In this document: positions 5,522 to 11,259 of the stretch, in pieces
How the letters are laid out: every line of letters starts with the position of its first letter
How positions within the stretch are numbered: the stretch's first letter is position 1
Assembly (NCBI GenBank): GCA_025964465.1
Contig: JAOPYS010000003.1
Location: 1-11,259, forward strand
From: Thermoleophilia bacterium
Lineage (GTDB): Bacteria; Actinomycetota; Thermoleophilia; Gaiellales; SKUG01
Direction of reading: 5' to 3'
DNA length: 11,259 nucleotides
The notes under the pieces: model-generated
The model's database searches: none
Told to the model about the DNA's origin: nothing
Seen by the model: the letters and a program-made list of their open reading frames with translations, nothing else
Made by a program: the position numbers and the translations under genes

Positions 5522-6511
5522 ATGGCGCAGATGACGTATCGAGAGGCAGTCCGCACGGCGATGGCGGAGGAGCTCAGGCGCGATGGCCGCGTCCTGTTCA
5601 TGGGCGAGGACATCGCCGACATGGGCGGCTCCCAGGGCGTGTCCAAGGGCATGCTCGCCGAGTTCGGGCCGGAGCGGATCCGCAACACCCCGATCAGCGA
5701 GGAAGCCATCGTCGGCGCCGCGGTCGGGGCGGCGATGAGCGGGCTGCGACCCGTGGTGGAGATCATGTACATGGACTTCACGTCCATGGCCATGGACCCC
5801 ATCGTCGGGCAGGCCGCCAAGTGGCGGTACATGACGGGTGGCCAGGTGACCATCCCCGTCACCATCCGCACGCAGGGCGGGGCCGGTTGGCAGAGCGGTT
5901 CGCAGCACGCGTCCATGCTCGAGAACTGGTTCACGCACATCCCCGGCCTCAAGGTCGTGATGCCGTCGCAGCCGGATGATGCGCGGCTGCTGCTGAAGGC
6001 CGCGATCCGCGACGAGAATCCCGTGCTGTTCGTGGAGCACCGCGACTGCTACCCGCGCAAGGGTGAGGTCGGCGAGGACCCCGAGGAGGTCGGCGAGCTC
6101 GGTGTCGGCCGCGTCCTGCGCGAGGGCTCGGACTGCACCGTCGTGTGCTGGGGCGGCATGCCCTGGCTCGCGCTCGAGGCCGCCGAGACGCTCGAGCAGG
6201 AGGACGGCATCTCCCTCGAGGTGATCGACCCGCGCACCCTCCAGCCGCTGGACCTCGGGATCATCCTCGAGAGCGTGCGCAAGACCAACCGCTGCGTCGT
6301 CGCCCACGAGGCCGTGACCTTCGGTGGATTCGGCGCGGAGGTGGCGGCGCTCGTGCAGGAGCACGCGTTCGACCACCTCGACGCGCCGGTGCTGCGCGTG
6401 GGCGAGAAGTGGGCGCCCGTCCCCTTCGCGCCCGTGCTCGAGGCCCACGTCGTGCCCGGAGCCCAGCAGATCATCGACGCCGTGCGCAGCGTCGCCTACG
6501 CGACGGCCTAG
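5522..6511 (+). CDS. 2-oxo acid/acetoin dehydrogenase E1, beta subunit (AcoB-like)
   Basis: 329 residues, full length for the family. It is the beta partner of the E1 alpha encoded at 1652 and contributes to the thiamine diphosphate site and E2 contact. MTYREAVRTAMAEELRRD opens the pyrimidine-binding fold, followed by FMGEDIADMGG and NTPISEEAIVGAAVGAAM. Glu60 is the conserved cofactor-activating Glu. MYMDFTSMAMDPIVGQAAKW, GSQHASM (His129, the conserved active-site His) and THIPGLKVVMPSQPDDA follow, and the C-terminal transketolase-type domain carries EVIDPRTLQPLD. The MDF, QAAKWRYMTGGQ and THIPGLKVV stretches are closer to AcoB than to PdhB. Its start is supported by the leaderless -10 box. 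E2 follows after 38 bases, so they form an operon, whereas E1 alpha is 2.6 kb upstream behind an unrelated gene. Confidence 0.96.
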   Translation: MAQMTYREAVRTAMAEELRRDGRVLFMGEDIADMGGSQGVSKGMLAEFGPERIRNTPISEEAIVGAAVGAAMSGLRPVVEIMYMDFTSMAMDPIVGQAAKWRYMTGGQVTIPVTIRTQGGAGWQSGSQHASMLENWFTHIPGLKVVMPSQPDDARLLLKAAIRDENPVLFVEHRDCYPRKGEVGEDPEEVGELGVGRVLREGSDCTVVCWGGMPWLALEAAETLEQEDGISLEVIDPRTLQPLDLGIILESVRKTNRCVVAHEAVTFGGFGAEVAALVQEHAFDHLDAPVLRVGEKWAPVPFAPVLEAHVVPGAQQIIDAVRSVAYATA

Positions 6512-6535
6512 GCCGCACCGACTCCCCCCGGAAAC

Positions 6536-6541
6536 AGAGGA
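6536..6541 (+). promoter_or_regulatory. Ribosome binding site of E2
   Basis: AGAGGA lies eight bases before the ATG at 6550. It settles the E2 start and contrasts with E1 alpha and E1 beta, which have no such site; E2 is therefore translated from a leadered position within the E1 beta message. Confidence 0.75.
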
Positions 6542-6549
6542 CCACCGAC

Positions 6550-7911
6550 ATGGCGACCCAGGTCAAGCTTCCCCGCCTCGGACAGGGCATGGACGAGGGC
6601 AAGGTCCTCCAGTGGCTCAAGGGCGAGGGCGACACGATCGAGAAGGGCGACGAGCTCTACGAGGTCGAGACCGAGAAGGTGAACGTCGAGGTCGAGGCGC
6701 CGGCGGGCGGGACGATCCTCAAGGTGCTCGTCGACGCCGGGCAGACCGTGGAGATCGGGACGACGCTGGCGTGGATCGGTGAGGCGGGCGAGAGCGTGCC
6801 GGAAGAAACCGGGGACGCGCCGGCCGAGAGCGGGGGCGAGCCGGCGGCCCGAGCGGCATCTCCCGCTGGGGCGGGAGCGCCGTCGGGCGCCGACACCAGC
6901 GCCCCTGCGGAGGTCAATCCGGATTCTGCCCCCAAGTCGCCGCAGGGTGGCGCGAGGGCGGCGGGCGCCTCCAACGCAGCGACGACGCCGACGGGGGCTG
7001 ACTACGGCAGTGCGACTGCGGCTCCCCCTGCGCGTGGTGAGGGTGACCGGGTGAAGGCGTCGCCGCTTGCGAGGCGGATGGCGGCCGAGCAGGGTGTCGA
7101 GCTCGGGAGCATCACGGGCTCGGGGCCGGACGGGCGGATCGTCGCGCGTGACCTCGAGGGCGTGACCGGCGGGGCTGCGGCCGCGGCGGCTCCCGCGGCG
7201 GCGGCGACCTCGTCCGTGCAGACCGGCGAGGGCGTCGAACGCATCGAATTGACATCGATGCGCAAGACGATCGCGCGGCGGCTGACGGAGGCCTGGTCGG
7301 CGCCGGCGTTCTTCCTCACGAAGGACATCGACATGACCGCCGCCAACGCGCTGCGGGCCAACCTGCTCAAGCACGTGGGGGAGGGCGACGTGCGCCCCAC
7401 CGTGTCGGACATCCTCACCAAGGCGAGCGCAGTGGCGCTGCGCCGCAACCGCGAGATGAACGCGCACTGGGCCGGCGACGCGATCCTGCGCTTCGAGGCT
7501 GCGCACGTCGGGCTGGCCGTGGCCACCGATGCCGGCCTCGTCGTGCCGGTCATCCGTGACGCGCACGCCAAGACGATCACGGAGATCGCGGCGGATCGCA
7601 AGCGCCTGGTCGACAAGGCCCGCGCCGGCAAGCTCCAGCCCGCCGAGTTCGAGGGCGGCACGTTCACGATCTCCAACCTCGGGATGATGGGCGTCGACAG
7701 CTTCACGGCCGTGCTCAACCCGCCGCAGGCGGCGATCCTCGCGGTCGGTGCCACGGTCGACACGCCGGTCGTCGTCGACCGTCGCGTCGAGGTGCGACCG
7801 ATCATGACCGTCACCCTGACGTGCGACCACCGCACCGTCGACGGTGCGGTCGGTGCGCGCTTCCTGGAGTCGCTCACGCGACACCTCGAGGACCCGACCT
7901 CGATGCTCTAG
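6550..7911 (+). CDS. Dihydrolipoamide acyltransferase (E2) of a 2-oxo acid/acetoin dehydrogenase complex
   Basis: 453 residues; the structural core that carries the acyl group from E1 on a swinging lipoyl arm and transfers it to CoA. One lipoyl domain spans about residues 1-77, with the lipoylated Lys43 in VETEKVNVEV. A linker of roughly 90 residues rich in Ala, Pro, Gly and acidic residues follows. The peripheral subunit-binding domain is at about 168-206 (VKASPLARRMAAEQGVEL, GPDGRIVARDL). The catalytic acyltransferase domain runs from about 225 to the end, with TFTISNLGMMGVDSFTAVLN and the active-site motif DHRTVDG (His427, Asp431). All key residues are present. The subunit-binding domain should recruit E3 (dihydrolipoamide dehydrogenase), which is not encoded in the window. 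A shared Shine-Dalgarno-led start 38 bases after E1 beta shows co-transcription. The acyl specificity (acetyl or branched-chain) is not decidable here. Confidence 0.96.
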   Translation: MATQVKLPRLGQGMDEGKVLQWLKGEGDTIEKGDELYEVETEKVNVEVEAPAGGTILKVLVDAGQTVEIGTTLAWIGEAGESVPEETGDAPAESGGEPAARAASPAGAGAPSGADTSAPAEVNPDSAPKSPQGGARAAGASNAATTPTGADYGSATAAPPARGEGDRVKASPLARRMAAEQGVELGSITGSGPDGRIVARDLEGVTGGAAAAAAPAAAATSSVQTGEGVERIELTSMRKTIARRLTEAWSAPAFFLTKDIDMTAANALRANLLKHVGEGDVRPTVSDILTKASAVALRRNREMNAHWAGDAILRFEAAHVGLAVATDAGLVVPVIRDAHAKTITEIAADRKRLVDKARAGKLQPAEFEGGTFTISNLGMMGVDSFTAVLNPPQAAILAVGATVDTPVVVDRRVEVRPIMTVTLTCDHRTVDGAVGARFLESLTRHLEDPTSML

Positions 7912-7922
7912 CGTCCCCCGCC

Positions 7923-7980
7923 CCGCCCACTATGAGGTCGATGTTGCCGCTGAGCGGCAACATCGACCTCATAGTGGCGG
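7923..7980. terminator. Very long perfect hairpin between convergent genes, bidirectional terminator or palindromic repeat
   Basis: Arms 7927-7951 and 7953-7977 are perfect 25-bp inverted repeats around one central base. With a single bulged C at 7928 instead, the outer ends pair as CCGCC with GGCGG. It fills the 73-base space between the stops of E2 and of the acyl-CoA ligase. There is no T tract on either side, so it would be a factor-assisted or I-shaped stop acting both ways. The arms are visibly richer in A/T than the neighbouring genes. Confidence 0.75.
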
Positions 7981-7984
7981 AGGG

Positions 7985-9484
7985 TCAGCCAACGTCGGGG
8001 AGTTCGATCTCGCGCTTCACGATCTTGCCGGTGGGCCCCTTCGGCAGCGCGTCGACGAACCACACGTGGCGCGGGTACTTGTATGCGGCGATGCGCTCGC
8101 GCACGAACGCGCGCAGCTCGTCCTCCGTCGCTGCCGCGTCCGGCTTGAGGGCGACGGCTGCGCCGACCTCCTGGCCCAGCTCCGCGTGCGGCACCCCGAC
8201 CACCGCCGCCTCCGCCACCGCGGCGTGCTCGTAGAGCACCTCCTCGACCTCGCGCGGGTAGACGTTGTAGCCGCCGCGGATGATGAGGTCCTTGGAGCGG
8301 TCGACGATGAAGTAGTAGCCGTCCTCGTCGCGCCGCCCGAGGTCGCCGGTCCAGAACCAGCCGTCACGGATGGCCGCCGCGGTCGCCTCGGGCTGCTCCC
8401 AGTACCCGGTCATCAGGTTGCGACCGCGGATCAGGATCTCGCCCACCTCGCCCGCGGGCACGTCGACGCCGGCCTCGTCGACGACCCGCATCTCCACCCC
8501 GTCGATGGGTGTGCCGATCGAGCCGGCCTTGCGCTCGCGATCCGGGTGGTTGAAGGACGCCACCGGCGAGGTCTCCGACAGCCCGTACCCCTCGAGCACG
8601 GCGCAGCCGAACTCGCGTTCGAATGAGTGCAGCACCTCGACCGGGAGCGAGGCCCCGCCGGACGCGCACACCTGCAGCGACGACGTGTCGGGCCGCGCGT
8701 CGGGCGGCACCGCGAGCAACGCCCCGTACATGGTCGGCACGCCCTCGAAGACGGTGACGCCCTCGCGCGCGATGACATCCAGCGCGGCAACCGGGTCGAA
8801 GCGTGGCAGCAGCGCGAGCGTGGCACCCGCGGCGACGGCGGCGTTCAGCCCGCACGTCTGCCCGAAGGAGTGGAACAGCGGCAGCGCGCCGAGGATGACG
8901 GACGTCGTGTCGAGACCGAAGAGCGACACGCACACCGCTGCGTTGCTGCGCATGTTGGCATGGCTCAGCTGCGCGCCCTTGGGCCGGCCCGTGGTGCCGG
9001 ACGTGTAGAGGATCACGGCGGGGTCGTCGCCCGAGCGCTCCGCGTCGGCGGGCGCCGGCTCGACATCCACCAGCAGGGGCGCCAGCCCGTCGTCGCCGAC
9101 CAGGAGCGCGGGCGTGCCGGCATCGTCGGCGCCCGGCCCGGCCTCGTCGCCGAACGCGTGCCACGCGAACAGCAACGACGCGCCGGAGTCGCCCAGGTAG
9201 TAGGCGACCTCGCGCCGCTTCAGCAGGACGTTCATGGGGACGACCACGGCGCCTGCGCGCAGCACCCCGTAGTAGCAGGCCGGGAACGCCGGCACGTTCG
9301 GGAGCATGATGCCGACGCGGTCGCCCGGTCCGATGCCGCGGTCGCGCAGCAGCCCCGCGACACGCGCGGCGACCGCATCGAACTGCTCGTACGTCACCGT
9401 GGCGTCGCCGAGACGCAGCGCGGGTTGCCCGGGGTGCGTCGCGGCAGCCTCGGTGAGCGCGGCCGCCAGGTTGGCGGGGCTCAC
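7985..9484 (-). CDS. Acyl-CoA ligase (AMP-forming, long-chain fatty acid-CoA ligase-like)
   Basis: 499 residues of the ANL adenylating superfamily, which activates a carboxylic acid with ATP and joins it to CoA. Motifs are in order: ILYTSGTTGRPKGAQLSH near residues 158-175 (phosphate loop); LPLFHSFGQT; GYGLSETSPVASFN (A5, aryl/adenine site); TGDLGRRDEDGYYFIVDRSKD (A7/A8 hinge); GGYNVYPREVEE; and near the C-terminus PTGKIVKREI with the catalytic Lys487. Length and the GGYNVYP hinge are typical of FadD-like medium/long-chain ligases; the acid is not predictable. It starts with the GTG at 9484-9482, which overlaps the TGA of the ferritin-like gene as GTGA, so it is translationally coupled. Transcription ends at the large hairpin before E2. 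Confidence 0.95.
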   Translation of the reverse strand: MSPANLAAALTEAAATHPGQPALRLGDATVTYEQFDAVAARVAGLLRDRGIGPGDRVGIMLPNVPAFPACYYGVLRAGAVVVPMNVLLKRREVAYYLGDSGASLLFAWHAFGDEAGPGADDAGTPALLVGDDGLAPLLVDVEPAPADAERSGDDPAVILYTSGTTGRPKGAQLSHANMRSNAAVCVSLFGLDTTSVILGALPLFHSFGQTCGLNAAVAAGATLALLPRFDPVAALDVIAREGVTVFEGVPTMYGALLAVPPDARPDTSSLQVCASGGASLPVEVLHSFEREFGCAVLEGYGLSETSPVASFNHPDRERKAGSIGTPIDGVEMRVVDEAGVDVPAGEVGEILIRGRNLMTGYWEQPEATAAAIRDGWFWTGDLGRRDEDGYYFIVDRSKDLIIRGGYNVYPREVEEVLYEHAAVAEAAVVGVPHAELGQEVGAAVALKPDAAATEDELRAFVRERIAAYKYPRHVWFVDALPKGPTGKIVKREIELPDVG

Positions 9485-10470
9485 CGGCCGCCCGCGAGGC
9501 TCTCGAGGGCGAAGCGCGCGGTCTCGCGCTCGAGCCAGTCGGACATGGTCGCCGCCTCGAGGGCGTGGGAGCCCGCGAGCGCCTGGGTGCGCTCGTCCCC
9601 GGCTCGCTGCGCGAGCACCGCCAGCTGCGCGTACGCCACCGATTCGAGGTGCTCGACGACGTACATGTCACGCAGGTCCTTCGCCGCCCGCTCCGTCCGC
9701 ACGAGGTTGAACGGGCCCTTCACCGCGGCAAAGGCGAGGCCCTGGGCCTGCTTGCGGCGGGAGGGTCCGCTCCCCAGTTCACGGAGCCGCTCCAGGACCA
9801 TGTCGCCGTGGCGGACCGTCGCCGCGCGGTGGTCCTCGACCCGCTCGCGGGCCACGTCGTCGCGGACGGTGCCGAGCACCGTGGAGAGCATGATCGCGGC
9901 GTTGCGTTCGAGCGCGTGCACGTCGCGCAGGTGGTCGACGAGCAGCGCGCGCGCGACCTTCGTCACGGTCGCCCCGCTCGCGGCCGCGCCTGCCGCGATC
10001 GCGACGTCGACCGCCTGGTTCCAGAACGTCCCGAGCTCGTCGCGTGCCGCGACCTCCTCGACCCGGATCTCCTGCGCCAGCACGGCCGTCGATTCGTCGC
10101 CGGCACGCGTGGCCTCGATCTCCAGCAGCCCGTAGGTCGCGATCTCCGCCGCCTCGGCCGCGATGGCGTCGCGCAGGCACGCGCAGCCGTCCTGCGGGCG
10201 CAGCCGGTCCACGACGAGCTTGGGCACGCTGCCGACCGTCGACTGCACCAGCAGCCGGATGGAGCTGCCGCTCTCCAGCTCCTCGAGCCGTTCCTCGAGG
10301 CGGTCGCCGTGGGCGATGGTCTCCATGAGGTGCTGGTCCAGCAGCGCGGCGACGGCCGGGATGCCGACCTCGTCGCGCAGCGTCCGCAGTTCGCCGAGCT
10401 GGGCGCGCTCGGCCGCGTGCGCGACCTGCAGGTGGGCGATGGTCGATCGGCGCAGGGATGCGTCGTCCAC
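9481..10470 (-). CDS. Protein with two tandem ferritin-like (DUF892/YciE-type) domains
   Basis: 329 residues, almost entirely helical. The GTG at 10470 is preferred because AGAGGA lies six bases before it; upstream in-frame starts lack such a site. The first half (about 8-160) has a YciE/DUF892 pattern: HLQVAHAAERAQL (Glu21), ETIAHGDRLEERLEEL, AAEAAEIATYGLLEIE and QEIRVEEVAARDEL. The second half (about 172-322) repeats it in diverged form: DHLRDVHALERN, EDHRAATVRHGDMVLERL, DMYVVEHLESVAYAQL and GSHALEAATMSDWLERE. The repeated Glu/His positions suggest a di-metal or structural four-helix bundle in each half. Members of this group are linked to stress in general, but no activity is established, so none is asserted. 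It is 69 bases downstream of the cyclase gene and overlaps the ligase gene by four bases, making the middle member of a three-gene operon. Confidence 0.85.
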   Translation of the reverse strand: MDDASLRRSTIAHLQVAHAAERAQLGELRTLRDEVGIPAVAALLDQHLMETIAHGDRLEERLEELESGSSIRLLVQSTVGSVPKLVVDRLRPQDGCACLRDAIAAEAAEIATYGLLEIEATRAGDESTAVLAQEIRVEEVAARDELGTFWNQAVDVAIAAGAAASGATVTKVARALLVDHLRDVHALERNAAIMLSTVLGTVRDDVARERVEDHRAATVRHGDMVLERLRELGSGPSRRKQAQGLAFAAVKGPFNLVRTERAAKDLRDMYVVEHLESVAYAQLAVLAQRAGDERTQALAGSHALEAATMSDWLERETARFALESLAGGR

Positions 10471-10476
10471 GGGTGA

Positions 10477-10482
10477 TCCTCT
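10477..10482 (-). promoter_or_regulatory. Ribosome binding site of the ferritin-like gene
   Basis: AGAGGA on the minus strand, six bases before the GTG at 10470. It decides the start codon in favour of this GTG over the in-frame start 21 codons upstream. Confidence 0.75.
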
Positions 10483-10539
10483 CGAGGGCAGGACAGGGCT
10501 CGAGGTGATGCTGACCGCTCGGCCACTCCCCAAACCGCC

Positions 10540-11259
10540 CTACGCGGCGGAGGCGACGTCCGATCGTGCGCGACCGGCGGCCGGCCCGCCGCCGCGGACC
10601 TCGACGGGCTCGCGCTTGCCCTTCACGCGAACCGGCTCGAGTACCTCGAAGGCGTCTCGGACCTCGTCCGGCAGCTGCGCCGCCGTCGCCCCCGACACCA
10701 CCGTCGCGCGCCCGAGCTCCTTGGTCGCCGCCTCGAGCCGTGCGGCGAGGTTCACGGTGTCGCCGATCGCGGTGTAGTCGAGGCGCTGCTCGTGGCCGAT
10801 GTTGCCGATCACGGCGGGGCCGCTGGCGATCCCGACGCCGATCTCGAACGGCGCCATGCCCCCCTCGACCCGCAGCTCGTTGCAGGCGGCGAGCGCGGCG
10901 TGGATGTCCGCTGCGGCCCGGCATGCCAGCTCCGCATGGTCGGGCTGCTCGAGCGGCGCGCCCCAGAACGCCATGAGCCCGTCACCAGTGAACTTGTCGA
11001 GCGTCCCCTGGTGGCGCATCACAGCTTCCGTGAGCGAGCCGAGCAGGACGTTGAGCTGCTGCACGACGACGCTCGCCTCGTGCTGCTCGGACCACGCCGT
11101 GAACCCGCGGATGTCGCAGAACAGCACGGACCCGTCGCGCGTCTGACCGCCCAGCTCGATCTCGGAGCCGGCCTCAGCCAGCTGGTCGGCCACCGACTCC
11201 GGCACGTAGCGCGAGAACACGTCGCGCAGGTGCTCGGACCTCGTGCGGTGCAGGTGCTC
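10540..11259 (-). CDS. Class III adenylate/guanylate cyclase, C-terminal part
   Basis: The frame is open to the right edge, so this is the last 239 residues of a longer protein; the N-terminal sensor part lies outside. Counting from the edge: LRDVFSRYVPESVADQL (11-27) is the usual lead-in to the catalytic domain. CDIRGFT holds the first metal Asp (49), and LDKFTGDGLMAFWG holds Lys89 and the second metal Asp (93). GVGIASGPAVIGNIG and DYTAIGDTVNLAARLE follow, the last holding the transition-state Asn170 and Arg174. The catalytic set looks complete, so an active cyclase making a cyclic nucleotide is likely; cAMP is more probable than cGMP given DKFxGD and the spread of the family. The end is a short Gly/Ala/Arg tail. 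It is the first visible gene of the operon with the ferritin-like protein and acyl-CoA ligase. Confidence 0.92.
   Translation of the reverse strand, partial: EHLHRTRSEHLRDVFSRYVPESVADQLAEAGSEIELGGQTRDGSVLFCDIRGFTAWSEQHEASVVVQQLNVLLGSLTEAVMRHQGTLDKFTGDGLMAFWGAPLEQPDHAELACRAAADIHAALAACNELRVEGGMAPFEIGVGIASGPAVIGNIGHEQRLDYTAIGDTVNLAARLEAATKELGRATVVSGATAAQLPDEVRDAFEVLEPVRVKGKREPVEVRGGGPAAGRARSDVASAA

Noticed and set aside
3007..5952. 981-codon open frame on the minus strand, antisense to the 793-residue gene and running into E1 beta
   Set aside because: Its product is an Arg/Gly/Ala/His-rich string with no motifs, and its codons lack G/C-biased third positions. Long antisense frames are expected in very G+C-rich DNA, and the plus-strand gene explains the region.
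10480..10516. Two CTCGAG hexamers flanking the ferritin-like gene start region as an operator
   Set aside because: The hexamer is itself palindromic, and outside the six bases the two copies do not pair convincingly. Such sites are common in this base composition.

Overview
The window is very G+C-rich and almost gap-free, with codon third positions dominated by G and C. Genes begin with ATG or GTG, and several ATG codons sit exactly six bases behind a TANNNT box, the arrangement expected of leaderless transcripts. Together with tandem DUF892-type ferritin-like domains and a class III cyclase, this points to a high-G+C actinobacterium. Thermoleophilia/Solirubrobacterales (Patulibacter- or Conexibacter-like) is my guess, but there is no rRNA or marker gene to prove it. 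Nothing here looks like a recently acquired mobile element.

Left block, minus strand (1-1580). A 110-residue protein of unknown function is followed by a ring-cleaving VOC dioxygenase of the MhqE/MhqO type. The dioxygenase overlaps, by GTGA, a phospholipase/carboxylesterase-type hydrolase that runs off the left edge. The dioxygenase-hydrolase pair has the same make-up as Bacillus mhqED (quinone stress, under the MarR-family repressor MhqR). A perfect 20-bp palindrome lies over its promoter.

Central block, plus strand (1652-7911). This encodes a 2-oxo acid dehydrogenase complex that resembles the acetoin dehydrogenase (AcoA/AcoB/AcoC) branch: E1 alpha, E1 beta and a single-lipoyl E2. No E3 is visible. 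Between E1 alpha and E1 beta sits a 793-residue Gly/Ala/Thr/Ser-rich protein that I cannot assign to any family. It has compact segments joined by low-complexity linkers and a Met/His-rich tail. E1 alpha and E1 beta each carry their own GATAGCCT-N6-ATG leaderless promoter. A 30-bp dyad lies between the divergent E1 alpha and 110-residue genes and covers the upstream promoter region of both.

Right block, minus strand (7985-11259). In transcription order: a class III adenylate/guanylate cyclase (5' end outside the window), a protein with two ferritin-like (DUF892/YciE-type) halves, and an acyl-CoA ligase that overlaps the ferritin-like gene by GTGA. The convergent E2 and ligase genes are separated by a striking 51-bp hairpin with 25-bp perfect arms, probably a bidirectional terminator or a dispersed palindromic element.

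The most novel items are the unassigned 793-residue protein inside a dehydrogenase cluster, the set of four equally spaced leaderless promoters, and the two operator-like dyads placed on them.
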